A stretch of 64,000 bases of DNA from Arthrobacter globiformis (GTDB lineage: Bacteria; Actinomycetota; Actinomycetes; Actinomycetales; Micrococcaceae). Location: the NCBI RefSeq assembly GCF_030818015.1, contig NZ_JAUSZX010000001.1:1488001-1552000 (forward strand). Reading direction: 5' to 3'. A program made the translations under genes and the position numbers. Below are positions 49,443 to 57,768 of this stretch, piece after piece. The first letter of the stretch is position 1; the number at the start of each line of letters is the position of its first letter. The notes under the pieces are model-generated. The model worked only from the letters and a program-made list of their open reading frames with translations. It was not told the DNA's origin and searched no databases.

Positions 49443-49934
49443 CTACGCGGGGCAGAAGCCGCCGGGCAGCTGGACGCCGTCCACTACCGGGCACGGGTTG
49501 AAGGTGAAGATCACCAGGGTGCCGAGGATGATGATGACGGCGGAGGCTGCGTAGAGGACCATCTTGAGCCAGAAGCGGGTGGAGTCCTTCTCGGCGTAGT
49601 CGTTGATGATGGTTCGCACGCCGTTAGTGCCGTGCAGCATGGCGAGCCACAGCATGGCCAGATCCCAGAACTGCCAGAACGGATCTGCCCACTTGCCGGC
49701 AACGAAGCCGAAGTCGATGGCGTGGATACCCTCGCCCACCAGGAGGTTCACGATGAGGTGGCCGAAGATCAGCACAACCAGGACCACGCCGGAGAGACGC
49801 ATGAACAGCCAGGCCAGCATTTCGAAATTGCCACGCGAGCTGCCGTTGCGGCGGTACTTCGGGTCGATCTTGCCGGACTCGGGCTTGCCGCCGATCTGTC
49901 CGCTGCGCGGGGGCTGGATCTCAGTAGCAGACAT
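49443..49934 (-). CDS. sdhD: Succinate dehydrogenase membrane anchor subunit
   Basis: A 163-residue membrane anchor. A polar N-terminus of about 50 residues is followed by three hydrophobic helices. A heme-ligand-type His is in VLVVLIFGHLIVNLLV, and the HGTNGVRTIINDY motif is typical of actinobacterial SdhD. With SdhC it anchors the complex and binds quinone. It starts three bases after sdhC. Confidence 0.93.
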   Translation of the reverse strand: MSATEIQPPRSGQIGGKPESGKIDPKYRRNGSSRGNFEMLAWLFMRLSGVVLVVLIFGHLIVNLLVGEGIHAIDFGFVAGKWADPFWQFWDLAMLWLAMLHGTNGVRTIINDYAEKDSTRFWLKMVLYAASAVIIILGTLVIFTFNPCPVVDGVQLPGGFCPA

Positions 49935-49937
49935 GGC

Positions 49938-50318
49938 TTAGTGACCTCCGAGCGCGAGGGACAGGTGGCGGATGGCGAAGGCGACCATGGTGACGACCCA
50001 CAGGCCCAGCACCACCCAGAGCATCTGACGCTGGTACTTGGCGCCCTTCTTCCAGAAATCGACGGCGATGATCCGCAGGCCGTTGAAGGCGTGGAACACG
50101 ATCGCTGCGACGAGGCCCGTTTCACCCAGGGCCATCAGCGGGTTCTTGTAGGCACCGATTACGGCGGTGTAGGCCTCAGGCGACACCCTCACCAGCGAGG
50201 TGTCCAGCACATGGACCAACAAGAAGAAAAAGATCACTACACCAGTAATGCGGTGTCCAACCCAAGACCACATGCCTTCACGGCCGCGGTACAAGGTGCC
50301 AGCTGGTTTCGTCGGCAC
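49938..50318 (-). CDS. sdhC: Succinate dehydrogenase cytochrome b556 subunit
   Basis: A 126-residue subunit from GTG 50318, which has GGGAGG eight bases upstream (the longer frame to 50363 is rejected). Three membrane helices are seen; SWVGHRITGVVIFFFLLVHV holds the quinone-site Ser/Arg region, and VFHAFNGLRIIAVDF carries a heme-ligand His. It is the first gene of sdhCDAB. Confidence 0.93.
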   Translation of the reverse strand: MPTKPAGTLYRGREGMWSWVGHRITGVVIFFFLLVHVLDTSLVRVSPEAYTAVIGAYKNPLMALGETGLVAAIVFHAFNGLRIIAVDFWKKGAKYQRQMLWVVLGLWVVTMVAFAIRHLSLALGGH

Positions 50319-50561
50319 TGAATAAACCTCCCTGCGACACAGCGGCGCTGGCGTGGGATCCACGCGGGGGGAACGCCTACTGCGAGAGCACTCGTAGCTC
50401 AGGCCTAAATCTAGGCTTCGCTCACAGCTTATTCAATTCAGGCGGTCCTTGCCCGCCACGTACTGTACGGATTTTCGGCTTTTTTGAGACGAACACCACA
50501 TCTGTTGCCACAGTATCCGCATGCTGGCCACCGGCGAAAGGCCGCCTTGAGGTGCGTCGGC

Positions 50562-50567
50562 TAAAGT
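50562..50567 (+). promoter_or_regulatory. -10 element of manC
   Basis: TAAAGT, eight bases before the ATG at 50576. The message would have almost no leader. Confidence 0.5.
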
Positions 50568-50575
50568 AGGGCCTG

Positions 50576-51709
50576 ATGAGTAACGACAAAGTGACAAGCC
50601 AGGATTCACCTCTCAGCCGTTTTATCGCTGTGATTCCTGCGGGCGGTGTGGGGACCCGCCTCTGGCCTCTGTCACGTGCAGCAGCTCCCAAATTCCTTCA
50701 TGACCTCACCGGGTCGGGCAGCACGCTTCTGCGTGCCACGTACGACCGCCTCGAACCGTTGGCCGGCAACCGCGTCCTTGTTGTCACCGGTGTGGCGCAC
50801 CGCACGGCCGTCTGCCGCCAGCTGCCCGAGGTGCAGGACGGCGACCTCGTGCTCGAGAGCGAACCGAAGGACTCCGGTGCCGCGATCGGCCTGGCCGCAG
50901 CCATCCTGCACCAGCGCGATCCGGACGTCATCATGGGCTCCTTCGCCGCGGACCAGGTCATCAGCCCCGACGATCTCTTCCAGGATGCCGTGCGGGAAGC
51001 CATCCACACCGCTGCGGCCGGCAAGATCGTGACCATCGGCATCAAGCCGACGCACCCGTCCACGGGCTTCGGCTACATCCGGTCCGGAAACTCGCTGCAC
51101 ATCCCGGGCGCGCCCAGCGCCCAGGCCGTGGTGGAGTTCGTGGAGAAGCCGGACGAGGACGTGGCCCAGCAGTACGTGGACAGCGGGGAGTACGTCTGGA
51201 ACGCCGGAATGTTCGTGGCGCCCGTTTCCCTCATGCTCAAGCACCTGGAAGCGAACCAGCCCGAACTGTTTAACGGCCTGCAGGAAATCGCCCAGGCGTG
51301 GGACACCCCGCAGCGTGACGAAGTCACCGCGCGTATCTGGCCCACCCTGCCCAAGATCGCCATCGACTACGCGGTCGCCGAGCCCGCAGCGGCGGCCGGG
51401 GACGTCGCCGTCGTGCCCGGTTCCTTCCGTTGGGACGACGTCGGCGACTTCGCCTCCGTGGGCCGGCTGAACAGCGCCAAGGAAGTGGACGAGGTGACAG
51501 TCCTCGGTGAGGGCGCCCGCGTCTTCACCGAAAACGCCAGCGGCGTGGTGGTCTCGGACACTAAGCGTGTCATCGCGCTGATCGGCATCAAGGACGTCGT
51601 CATCGTGGATACCCCGGATGCGCTGCTGGTTACCACCAAGCAGCACTCGCAGCGGGTGAAGCAGGCGGTGGACGCCCTGAAGGCCAGCGGCGACACCGAC
51701 GTCCTCTAG
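50576..51709 (+). CDS. manC: Mannose-1-phosphate guanylyltransferase
   Basis: This enzyme makes GDP-mannose from mannose-1-phosphate and GTP, the donor for mannosylated glycolipids and glycans. It has 377 residues. The pyrophosphorylase signature is AGGVGTRLWPLSR with a following Lys (PKFLHDL). FVEKPD and the GFGYIRSG sugar site are present. It has only the transferase domain, without a fused mannose-6-phosphate isomerase. It is divergent from sdhC. Confidence 0.93.
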   Translation: MSNDKVTSQDSPLSRFIAVIPAGGVGTRLWPLSRAAAPKFLHDLTGSGSTLLRATYDRLEPLAGNRVLVVTGVAHRTAVCRQLPEVQDGDLVLESEPKDSGAAIGLAAAILHQRDPDVIMGSFAADQVISPDDLFQDAVREAIHTAAAGKIVTIGIKPTHPSTGFGYIRSGNSLHIPGAPSAQAVVEFVEKPDEDVAQQYVDSGEYVWNAGMFVAPVSLMLKHLEANQPELFNGLQEIAQAWDTPQRDEVTARIWPTLPKIAIDYAVAEPAAAAGDVAVVPGSFRWDDVGDFASVGRLNSAKEVDEVTVLGEGARVFTENASGVVVSDTKRVIALIGIKDVVIVDTPDALLVTTKQHSQRVKQAVDALKASGDTDVL

Positions 51710-51819
51710 CGCGACGGCTAGTAGCACGCCGCCCTCCGGTTATACCCAGTAATGCGTAAACCGGAGACGGCGGACACGTAACGCGGAGAAGGCGATGCCG
51801 CTAATTTTTGTGGTCTCGC

Positions 51820-51825
51820 TACAGT
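51820..51825 (+). promoter_or_regulatory. -10 element of the M20 amidohydrolase gene
   Basis: TACAGT, six bases before the GTG at 51832; leaderless transcript likely. Confidence 0.5.
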
Positions 51826-51831
51826 TGAGGT

Positions 51832-53031
51832 GTGCGCAATTACACTACTGAAACTGAGCCGACCGCACTTGTGGGGCCGTGGCTCGAGCCCCTGCTGCCG
51901 GAACTGATCGATTTTCGCCGTGACCTGCATGCGCACCCCGAACTGTCCTTCAGGGAATTCCGGACGACGGACAAGCTGGCGGAGCGGCTCGAGGCGGCCG
52001 GCCTCGAGCCCCGCCGGCTCGAGGGCACCGGCCTTACCGTGGACATCGGCGAAGGCCCGATCGCCACGGCGCTGCGCGGTGACATCGACGCCCTGCCGAT
52101 CATCGAGGAAACGGGACTGCCGTTCGCCTCGAAGAACCACGGCGTCACGCACGCCTGCGGCCACGACGTGCACACCACCACCATGCTGGGCATCGCCCTC
52201 GTGCTGCACCGCATGCACCAGGAGTCCCCGCTGGGCGGATCCGTGCGCATCATCTTCCAGCCTGCCGAGGAAACCATGCCCGGCGGGGCGCACTCCTGCA
52301 TCGAGCAGGGCGTCCTGGAAGGCGTGCCCCGCATCCTGGCGCTGCACTGCGACCCGCGCATAGAAGTGGGCAAGATCGGCACGCGCATCGGCGCCATCAC
52401 CTCGGCGTCGGACACCATTCGGATCGAACTGTCCGGCCGCGGCGGGCACACCTCGCGCCCGCACCTGACCGAGGACCTTGTTTTCGCGCTCGCGCAGATT
52501 GCCGTGAACGTGCCGGCCGTCCTCTCCCGCCGGGTGGATGTCCGCAGCGGCGTCTCAGTGGTGTGGGGGCACATCTCCGCGGGTTCGGCGCCCAACGCGA
52601 TCCCCGGCACCGGGTACATGGCCGGAACCATGCGTTGCCTGGACCGCGATGCCTGGCACAGCGCTGGCGAACTGCTGGATGAAGTGGTGCACCAGGTGGC
52701 CGCGCCGTACGGCGTTGACGTGCGGCTGGAGCACACCCGGGGCGTTCCTCCGGTGGTCAACTCCGAGCATGAGACGGCGCTGATCGAGGCGGCTGCACGC
52801 GCTGAGATCGGCGAAGGCGCAGTGGTGCTGACGCCGCAGTCCATGGGCGGGGAAGACTTCGCCTGGTTCCTGGCCGAGCTGCCGGGGGCCATGATGCGCC
52901 TCGGCACCAAGACTCCCGGCGGCGAGGAGTACGACCTGCACCGCGGCGACTACATTCTGGACGAGCGGGCCCTTGGCTTCGGCATCCAGGTCCTCACCGC
53001 CGCAGCACTCCGCACCATCCGCGACCTCTAG
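51832..53031 (+). CDS. M20-family amidohydrolase (aminoacylase-like)
   Basis: A 399-residue metallohydrolase. It has the metal-site motif ACGHDVHTTTMLG, the Glu pair in FQPAEETMPGGA, and a dimerisation domain (about 185-295) as in amidohydrolase/hippuricase-type M20D enzymes. These cleave N-acyl amino acids or related amides. GGEDFAWFL is the conserved C-terminal metal region. It is transcribed alone; the substrate is unknown. Confidence 0.9.
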   Translation: MRNYTTETEPTALVGPWLEPLLPELIDFRRDLHAHPELSFREFRTTDKLAERLEAAGLEPRRLEGTGLTVDIGEGPIATALRGDIDALPIIEETGLPFASKNHGVTHACGHDVHTTTMLGIALVLHRMHQESPLGGSVRIIFQPAEETMPGGAHSCIEQGVLEGVPRILALHCDPRIEVGKIGTRIGAITSASDTIRIELSGRGGHTSRPHLTEDLVFALAQIAVNVPAVLSRRVDVRSGVSVVWGHISAGSAPNAIPGTGYMAGTMRCLDRDAWHSAGELLDEVVHQVAAPYGVDVRLEHTRGVPPVVNSEHETALIEAAARAEIGEGAVVLTPQSMGGEDFAWFLAELPGAMMRLGTKTPGGEEYDLHRGDYILDERALGFGIQVLTAAALRTIRDL

Positions 53032-53078
53032 GCCCCGCAACACCTGCCAGCACGAACGGACACTAAGCCCCCGGTTCC

Positions 53079-53134
53079 AGCGCGAACGCACACTTAAGCC
53101 CCTGCTCTAAGGGCCGCAAGTGTCCGTTCGCGCT
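53079..53134. repeat. Palindromic repeat, copy A (REP-like)
   Basis: The arms AGCGCGAACGCACACTT and AAGTGTCCGTTCGCGCT pair with one mismatch around a conserved 22-base loop. A partial third copy (AGCACGAACGGACACTAAG) lies at 53049-53067. Arms and loop match copy B at 55147-55208. Confidence 0.8.
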
Positions 53135-53152
53135 TTCCTTTGCGCCAGTAAG

Positions 53153-53188
53153 TTGTGCACAATTTAATTGCACGCTACCGTTGTGGGT
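53153..53188 (+). promoter_or_regulatory. ohrR promoter with embedded OhrR-type operator
   Basis: -35 TTGTGC (53153-53158), 17-bp spacer, -10 TACCGT (53176-53181) and seven bases to the ATG. The spacer contains CAATTTAATTG (53160-53170), which I recall as the core of known OhrR operators. Autorepression lifted by organic hydroperoxides is expected. Confidence 0.65.
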
Positions 53189-53623
53189 ATGCCCGATGCT
53201 CCCCGTCTTGACCGCCAGGTGTGCTTTGCCCTCTACTCCGCTTCGCGGGCTGCCACAGCCGTCTACCGCCCGCTCCTGGAGGAGCTCGGCCTGACTTACC
53301 CGCAGTACCTCGTCATGCTCGTGCTTTGGGAGAACGAGCCGCGCGGCGTGCGGGAACTGGGGGAGGAGCTCGGTCTCGACTCCGGAACACTCTCACCGCT
53401 CCTCAAGCGTCTCGAGGCGCTGGGCCTCGTGGAGCGGCGGCGCTCGGCGGAGGACGAGCGCCGCGTCGCCGTGCACCTGACCGACGCCGGCAAGGACCTC
53501 AGCAGCAAGGCCTCCGGCGTGCCCCAGCGCCTCGCCGCCGCAGCGGGCCTGAGCCCCGGCGAACTTGACCAGCTGCGCGAAACCCTCGGCAAGCTCACAG
53601 CAGCCCTGCACGATTCGCTCTAA
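53189..53623 (+). CDS. ohrR: MarR-family organic-peroxide sensor, OhrR
   Basis: A 144-residue winged-helix repressor. The reactive Cys of OhrR is Cys12 (QVCFALYSASRA), followed by YPQYLVMLVLWE and the wing (RSAEDERRVAVHLT). Oxidation of the Cys by organic hydroperoxides releases DNA. ATG 53189 is taken because the promoter places the transcript start there; a TTG at 53168 lies inside the operator. It is followed 45 bases later by ohr. Confidence 0.93.
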   Translation: MPDAPRLDRQVCFALYSASRAATAVYRPLLEELGLTYPQYLVMLVLWENEPRGVRELGEELGLDSGTLSPLLKRLEALGLVERRRSAEDERRVAVHLTDAGKDLSSKASGVPQRLAAAAGLSPGELDQLRETLGKLTAALHDSL

Positions 53624-53668
53624 CCAGCAGACAGAAACCACCAGACCTCCCACCCGGAAGGAAACAAA

Positions 53669-54100
53669 TTGAAGACTCTCTACACAGCCGAGGCCCTCGC
53701 GTCCGGCGAAGGCCGCGACGGTTCCGCGCGAACCAAGGACGGCAAACTTGACGTCAACCTCGCCAGCCCGGTGGAGCTGGGCGGCAGCGGCCAGGGCACC
53801 AACCCGGAGCAGCTGTTCGCTGCCGGCTTTGCGGCCTGCTTCCACTCCGCCCTCCGCGTGGTGGGCCGGCAGGCCAGGGCAGACCTCACTGACTCCGCTG
53901 TCGCAGCCAAGATCCACTTCGGCGCCCTCGAGGACCGCGAGGGCTACGGCCTGGCCGCGGAGCTGGAAGTCGCCCTCCCAGCACTGGACCGAGACACCGC
54001 AGAGACGCTCATGGCCAAGGCGCACAGCATCTGCCCGTACTCCAACGTGACGCGCGGCAACATGGACGTCGCACTAACGCTCGTGGAGTTCGCAGCGTGA
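53669..54100 (+). CDS. ohr: Organic hydroperoxide resistance protein
   Basis: A thiol peroxidase of the Ohr/OsmC family (143 residues) reducing organic hydroperoxides. The two catalytic cysteines are Cys57 (FAACFHSAL) and Cys122 (ICPYSNVTRGN), and the conserved Arg lies in the N-terminal region (GRDGSARTKDG). TTG start with GGAAGGAAAC upstream. It lies directly downstream of its regulator ohrR and overlaps the next gene by four bases. Confidence 0.96.
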   Translation: MKTLYTAEALASGEGRDGSARTKDGKLDVNLASPVELGGSGQGTNPEQLFAAGFAACFHSALRVVGRQARADLTDSAVAAKIHFGALEDREGYGLAAELEVALPALDRDTAETLMAKAHSICPYSNVTRGNMDVALTLVEFAA

Positions 54101-55125
54101 GCGCCGGAGCAGCAACGGCATTGCCGGTGACCACCCGCGAGATCCAACTGGCGTCGCGCCCATCGGGACGGCCCCTCCCGGAAAACTTCAGGCTCGCCGA
54201 GACAGCAGTCCCGGCCCTCAACGACGGCCAGGTCCTCGTCCGGAACCTGTTCATCTCGGTGGACCCCTACATGCGCGGCCGCATGAACGACGCCAAATCC
54301 TATTCAGCGCCGTTCGCGCTGGACGAAGCGCTCGACGGCGGTGCGGTGGGTGAGGTGATCGCGTCCCGGTCAGATAAGCGCAAGGTGGGGGACGTCGTCG
54401 TACATCAACTCGGCTGGCGGGAGCACGCGGTGGTGGACGCGGAGCGGACCACCACCGCGGACACAAACCTCGCCCCGGCCTCTGCCTTCCTGGGTGCGCT
54501 CGGCATGACCGGACTCACCGCGTACGCCGGCCTGCTGAAGGTCGCGGAGTTCAAGCCCGGGGACGCCGTTTTCGTCTCGGGTGCCGCCGGCGCCGTTGGC
54601 TCGCTCGTGGGGCAGATCGCCAAGGCGATGGGGGCCTCAAAGGTGATTGGCAGCGCGGGCACACCGGAGAAAGTTGCCCGGCTGCTGGACCTGGGCTTCG
54701 ACGCGGCGTTCAACTACCGCGACGCCCCGGTCCTGGACCAGCTGAAGGCCGCTGCGGGCAGCAACGGCATAGACCTGTACTTCGACAACGTCGGCGGTGA
54801 CCATCTCGAGGCGGCGCTGTCCGTCCTGAACGTGGGCGGCCGCGTGGCCATGTGCGGCGCCATCGCACAGTACAACTCGACGGAACCGCCGGCCGCGCCG
54901 CGCAACCTGGCCGTGGCGATCGGCAAGCAGCTCACGCTGCGCGGGTTCCTGGTGGGCGGCCAGCGGCAGCATGCCGCAGAGTTTGCCGGGCGGATGGCCG
55001 GCTGGCTCGCCGACGGGACCGTCCGGTACGACGAGACGGTTGTCGACGGCCTGGAGAACGCTCCGCAGGCCTTCATGGACATGCTCGACGGCGGGAACAC
55101 CGGGAAGATGCTCGTCAGGCTCTAG
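54097..55125 (+). CDS. NADP-dependent MDR-family oxidoreductase (CurA-like)
   Basis: A 342-residue zinc-free medium-chain reductase. SVDPYMRGRMND is the family's N-terminal signature, and the NADP fold has SGAAGAVGSLVGQIAKAMG. It resembles curcumin/prostaglandin reductases and YncB, which reduce conjugated enones. The GTG start overlaps the ohr stop (GTGA), so it is coupled to ohr and probably detoxifies reactive aldehydes or enones from lipid peroxidation. Confidence 0.92.
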   Translation: MSAGAATALPVTTREIQLASRPSGRPLPENFRLAETAVPALNDGQVLVRNLFISVDPYMRGRMNDAKSYSAPFALDEALDGGAVGEVIASRSDKRKVGDVVVHQLGWREHAVVDAERTTTADTNLAPASAFLGALGMTGLTAYAGLLKVAEFKPGDAVFVSGAAGAVGSLVGQIAKAMGASKVIGSAGTPEKVARLLDLGFDAAFNYRDAPVLDQLKAAAGSNGIDLYFDNVGGDHLEAALSVLNVGGRVAMCGAIAQYNSTEPPAAPRNLAVAIGKQLTLRGFLVGGQRQHAAEFAGRMAGWLADGTVRYDETVVDGLENAPQAFMDMLDGGNTGKMLVRL

Positions 55126-55146
55126 CCGGTCCAACAGTCTTCAACA

Positions 55147-55208
55147 CCCAGCGCGAACAGACACTTAAGCCCCTGCTCGAGGGGCCGCAAGTGTCCGTTC
55201 GCGCTGGG
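55147..55208. repeat. Palindromic repeat, copy B (REP-like)
   Basis: The arms CCCAGCGCGAACAGACACTT and AAGTGTCCGTTCGCGCTGGG pair with one mismatch. Loop and arms are nearly identical to copy A and in the same orientation, on the other side of the ohr cassette. It may act as a terminator. Confidence 0.8.
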
Positions 55209-55236
55209 CGTGCTACCCGGACATGGAGCAGGACAC

Positions 55237-55242
55237 TAAAGT
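55237..55242 (+). promoter_or_regulatory. -10 element of the leader ORF / cdd operon
   Basis: TAAAGT, six bases before the ATG at 55249, the spacing seen at several other leaderless starts in this window. Confidence 0.5.
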
Positions 55243-55248
55243 GGGCTC

Positions 55249-55308
55249 ATGAGTGCGCTTCGGTGCACCCGGGTGCCGGCCAGCGGCATCCCGTACGCCA
55301 AGGGGTGA
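55249..55308 (+). CDS. Putative 19-codon leaderless leader peptide before cdd
   Basis: An ATG placed six bases after a TAAAGT -10 opens a 19-codon frame (MSALRCTRVPASGIPYAKG) that stops at 55308. The stop overlaps the AAGGGG ribosome site of cdd, and the cdd GTG follows five bases after the stop. Translation of this leader would run over, and could control, cdd initiation. No regulator-type codon run is seen. Coding is inferred only from the promoter geometry. Confidence 0.4.
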   Translation: MSALRCTRVPASGIPYAKG

Positions 55309-55313
55309 CGGCC

Positions 55314-55736
55314 GTGCAGAACGACGCCAACGAAGCGGGCGCCATCATCGACTGGACGGCCCTGGAAGCCGCCGCGCTCGACGCCATGAAGTCCGCCTAC
55401 GCGCCCTACTCGAACTTTCCGGTGGGGGCCGCGGCCTTCACGGCGGACGGCCGGATGGTGACCGGCTGCAACGTGGAGAACGCCAGCTATGGCCTGACGC
55501 TGTGCGCCGAGTGCGTCCTCGTGGGGAACCTGCAGATGACCGGCGGCGGCCTGCTGCGCGCCTTCTACTGCGTCGACGCCGCCGGCAACGTGCTCATGCC
55601 CTGCGGACGCTGCCGGCAGCTGCTGCACGAGTTCCGGGCACCCGGCATGGAGTTGATGACCACGCAGGGGATCAAAACCATGGACCAGGTGCTGCCCGAC
55701 GCATTTGGCCCCGAACACCTGGAGGGAACCCGGTGA
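55314..55736 (+). CDS. cdd: Cytidine deaminase
   Basis: This enzyme deaminates cytidine and deoxycytidine to uridine forms in pyrimidine salvage. It has 140 residues. SAYAPYSNFPVGAA and GCNVENASYGLTLCAECV (zinc ligand and catalytic Glu), and MPCGRCRQLL with two Cys ligands, give the tetrameric Cys3-zinc type. GTG 55314 has AAGGGG eight bases upstream; GTG 55305 is an alternative. Its stop overlaps the start of deoA. Confidence 0.95.
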   Translation: MQNDANEAGAIIDWTALEAAALDAMKSAYAPYSNFPVGAAAFTADGRMVTGCNVENASYGLTLCAECVLVGNLQMTGGGLLRAFYCVDAAGNVLMPCGRCRQLLHEFRAPGMELMTTQGIKTMDQVLPDAFGPEHLEGTR

Positions 55737-57046
55737 CCCAGAAGAACGAGGCGTTCGACGCCGTCGAGATCATCCGGACCAAGCGTGACAAGGGCGCGCT
55801 GAGCCCCGAGCAGATCAGCTGGACCATCGACGCGTACACCCGCGGCGTCATCGCGGAGGAGCAGATGGCCGCCCTGAACATGGCCATCCTGCTCAACGGC
55901 ATGGACCGTGCCGAGATCTCGCAGTGGACCGCGGCGATGATCGCCTCGGGGGAGCGGATGGACTTCTCCGGCCTCCGGCGGCCCGACGGCGGCGTGAAGG
56001 TCACCACTGACAAGCACTCCACGGGCGGCGTGGGGGACAAGATCACCCTCCCGCTGGCGCCCCTCGTCGCGGTATTCGGAGTGGCAGTGCCGCAGCTGTC
56101 CGGGCGCGGGCTGGGCTACACCGGCGGCACGCTGGACAAACTCGAGTCCATTCCGGGCTGGCGCGCATCCCTGAGCAACGATGAAATGCTGGCCCAGCTC
56201 CAGGAGGTGGGCGCGGTGATCTGCGCCGCCGGTGCGGGGCTCGCTCCGGCGGACAGGAAGCTCTACGCGCTCCGCGACGTCACGGGCACCGTCGAGTCCA
56301 TCCCGCTGCTTGCCTCGTCGATCATGAGCAAGAAGATCGCCGAGGGCACGGGCTCGCTGGTGCTGGATGTCAAGGTGGGCAGCGGGGCGTTCATGAAGGA
56401 CGAGGCCGGCGCGCGCGAACTGGCTGAGACCATGGTGGCCCTCGGCAAGGACGCCGGAGTGGAAACCGTGGCCCTGCTGACCAACATGGGCACTCCGCTT
56501 GGACTCACCGCGGGCAACGCCATCGAGGTGGAGGAATCCGTTGAGGTCCTTGCGGGCGGCGGCCCGGCCGATGTGGTCGAGCTGACGGTGAGACTCGCGG
56601 AGGAGATGCTGCGGTGTGCCGGTGTTTCCGACGCCGATCCCGCCGCCGCGCTCAAGGACGGCAGGGCCATGGACGTCTGGAACCGGATGATCGCGGCGCA
56701 GGGCGGCGACCCCCGGGCCAAGCTGCCGGTGGCCAGGGAAACGGAAACCATTTACGCGCCGGCCGACGGTGTTCTTGTGGAGCTCGACGCGTTCGCCGTG
56801 GGTGTGGCGGCCTGGCGGCTCGGCGCCGGCCGGGCGCGAAAGGAAGACGCGGTGCAGGCAGCTGCGGGCGTCCGCCTGCACGCCAAGCCCGGCGCAGCTG
56901 TGCGTGCCGGCGAACCGCTGATGACACTGCTGACGGACACGCCGGAGAAGTTTGCCCGGGCCAGGGAAGCGCTCGACCACGCCGTCACCATCGCGCCGGA
57001 AGGTTCCAGGCCTTCCCAGCAGCTCATCATCGACCGCATCGCCTGA
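55733..57046 (+). CDS. deoA: Thymidine phosphorylase
   Basis: A pyrimidine-nucleoside phosphorylase releasing thymine and 2-deoxyribose-1-phosphate. It has 437 residues. The family signature SGRGLGYTGGTLDKLESIPG and the phosphate-site DKHSTGGVGDKITL and SSIMSKKIAEG are present, plus the C-terminal lobe with the PYNP fold. GTG 55733 overlaps the cdd stop (GTGA) and has GGAGGG upstream. Salvage partner of cdd and add. Confidence 0.95.
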   Translation: MTQKNEAFDAVEIIRTKRDKGALSPEQISWTIDAYTRGVIAEEQMAALNMAILLNGMDRAEISQWTAAMIASGERMDFSGLRRPDGGVKVTTDKHSTGGVGDKITLPLAPLVAVFGVAVPQLSGRGLGYTGGTLDKLESIPGWRASLSNDEMLAQLQEVGAVICAAGAGLAPADRKLYALRDVTGTVESIPLLASSIMSKKIAEGTGSLVLDVKVGSGAFMKDEAGARELAETMVALGKDAGVETVALLTNMGTPLGLTAGNAIEVEESVEVLAGGGPADVVELTVRLAEEMLRCAGVSDADPAAALKDGRAMDVWNRMIAAQGGDPRAKLPVARETETIYAPADGVLVELDAFAVGVAAWRLGAGRARKEDAVQAAAGVRLHAKPGAAVRAGEPLMTLLTDTPEKFARAREALDHAVTIAPEGSRPSQQLIIDRIA

Positions 57047-57048
57047 CC

Positions 57049-57666
57049 GTGCAGGCCATCAATGACTTCATCCTGGCTGCCGCCGGCCAGCCCTGGGTCC
57101 TGTTCATAGTCCTCGCCTGTTGCGTGATCGACGGCTTCTTCCCGCCCATTCCCAGCGAATCGGTGGTGGTGGGTCTGGCCGCCGTCGCCGCGACGGCGGA
57201 CGTTCCGAATCCGTGGCTGCTCGCGGCCGTAGCAGGACTGGGCGCGTTCACCGGCGACAACGCCGCGTATCTCATCGGCCGGGGCGTGGGCACGCAGCGC
57301 TGGGCGTGGATGCGGGGGCCGCGGATGCAGCGCGCGTTCCGGTGGGCCGGACGGGAGCTGCGCAAGCGGCCGGCGTCGCTGATCCTCGTGGCGCGGTTCG
57401 TCCCCATCGGCAGGGTGGCAGTCAACCTGACCGCAGGAGCCACGCATTATTCCCATCCCCGCTTCATCGGGCTGACTGTGCTTTCAGCCACGCTCTGGGC
57501 CTCGTACTCCGTGGCCATCGGGCTGTTCTTTGGCCAGTGGTTCGAGGAAAACCACCTGCTGGGGGCCGCGATCGCCATTGTTTGCGCCATTGTGCTGGGC
57601 ATCCTGGTGGACCTCGGCATCAACCGGCTCCGGAACCGCGTCCAGGATCCGCTCGAAGAAGGTTGA
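57049..57666 (+). CDS. DedA-family membrane protein 1
   Basis: A 205-residue DedA/SNARE-associated protein from GTG 57049, two bases after deoA. It has the short acidic/Pro motif PPIPSESVVVGLAA near residue 25-40, GDNAAYLIGRGVG, and FVPIGRVAVNLTAGAT (the conserved FxPxxR segment), with several hydrophobic helices. DedA proteins are implicated in undecaprenyl-phosphate or phospholipid flipping and membrane homeostasis. A link to nucleoside salvage is not established. Confidence 0.9.
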   Translation: MQAINDFILAAAGQPWVLFIVLACCVIDGFFPPIPSESVVVGLAAVAATADVPNPWLLAAVAGLGAFTGDNAAYLIGRGVGTQRWAWMRGPRMQRAFRWAGRELRKRPASLILVARFVPIGRVAVNLTAGATHYSHPRFIGLTVLSATLWASYSVAIGLFFGQWFEENHLLGAAIAIVCAIVLGILVDLGINRLRNRVQDPLEEG

Positions 57667-57743
57667 CTTTCCAATCAAGGGATAGCGGACTATCCTCCGG
57701 CCATGCGACACTAAAGAGCGATTTGGGTCACTTCCCGTCCTGT

Positions 57744-57758
57744 TATAGTCCCTAGGAG
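57744..57758 (+). promoter_or_regulatory. Promoter -10 and ribosome site of the second DedA gene
   Basis: TATAGT (57744-57749) followed closely by AGGAG (57754-57758), ten bases before the GTG at 57769. The gene probably has its own promoter in addition to read-through. Confidence 0.5.
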
Positions 57759-57768
57759 CAACACCCGC

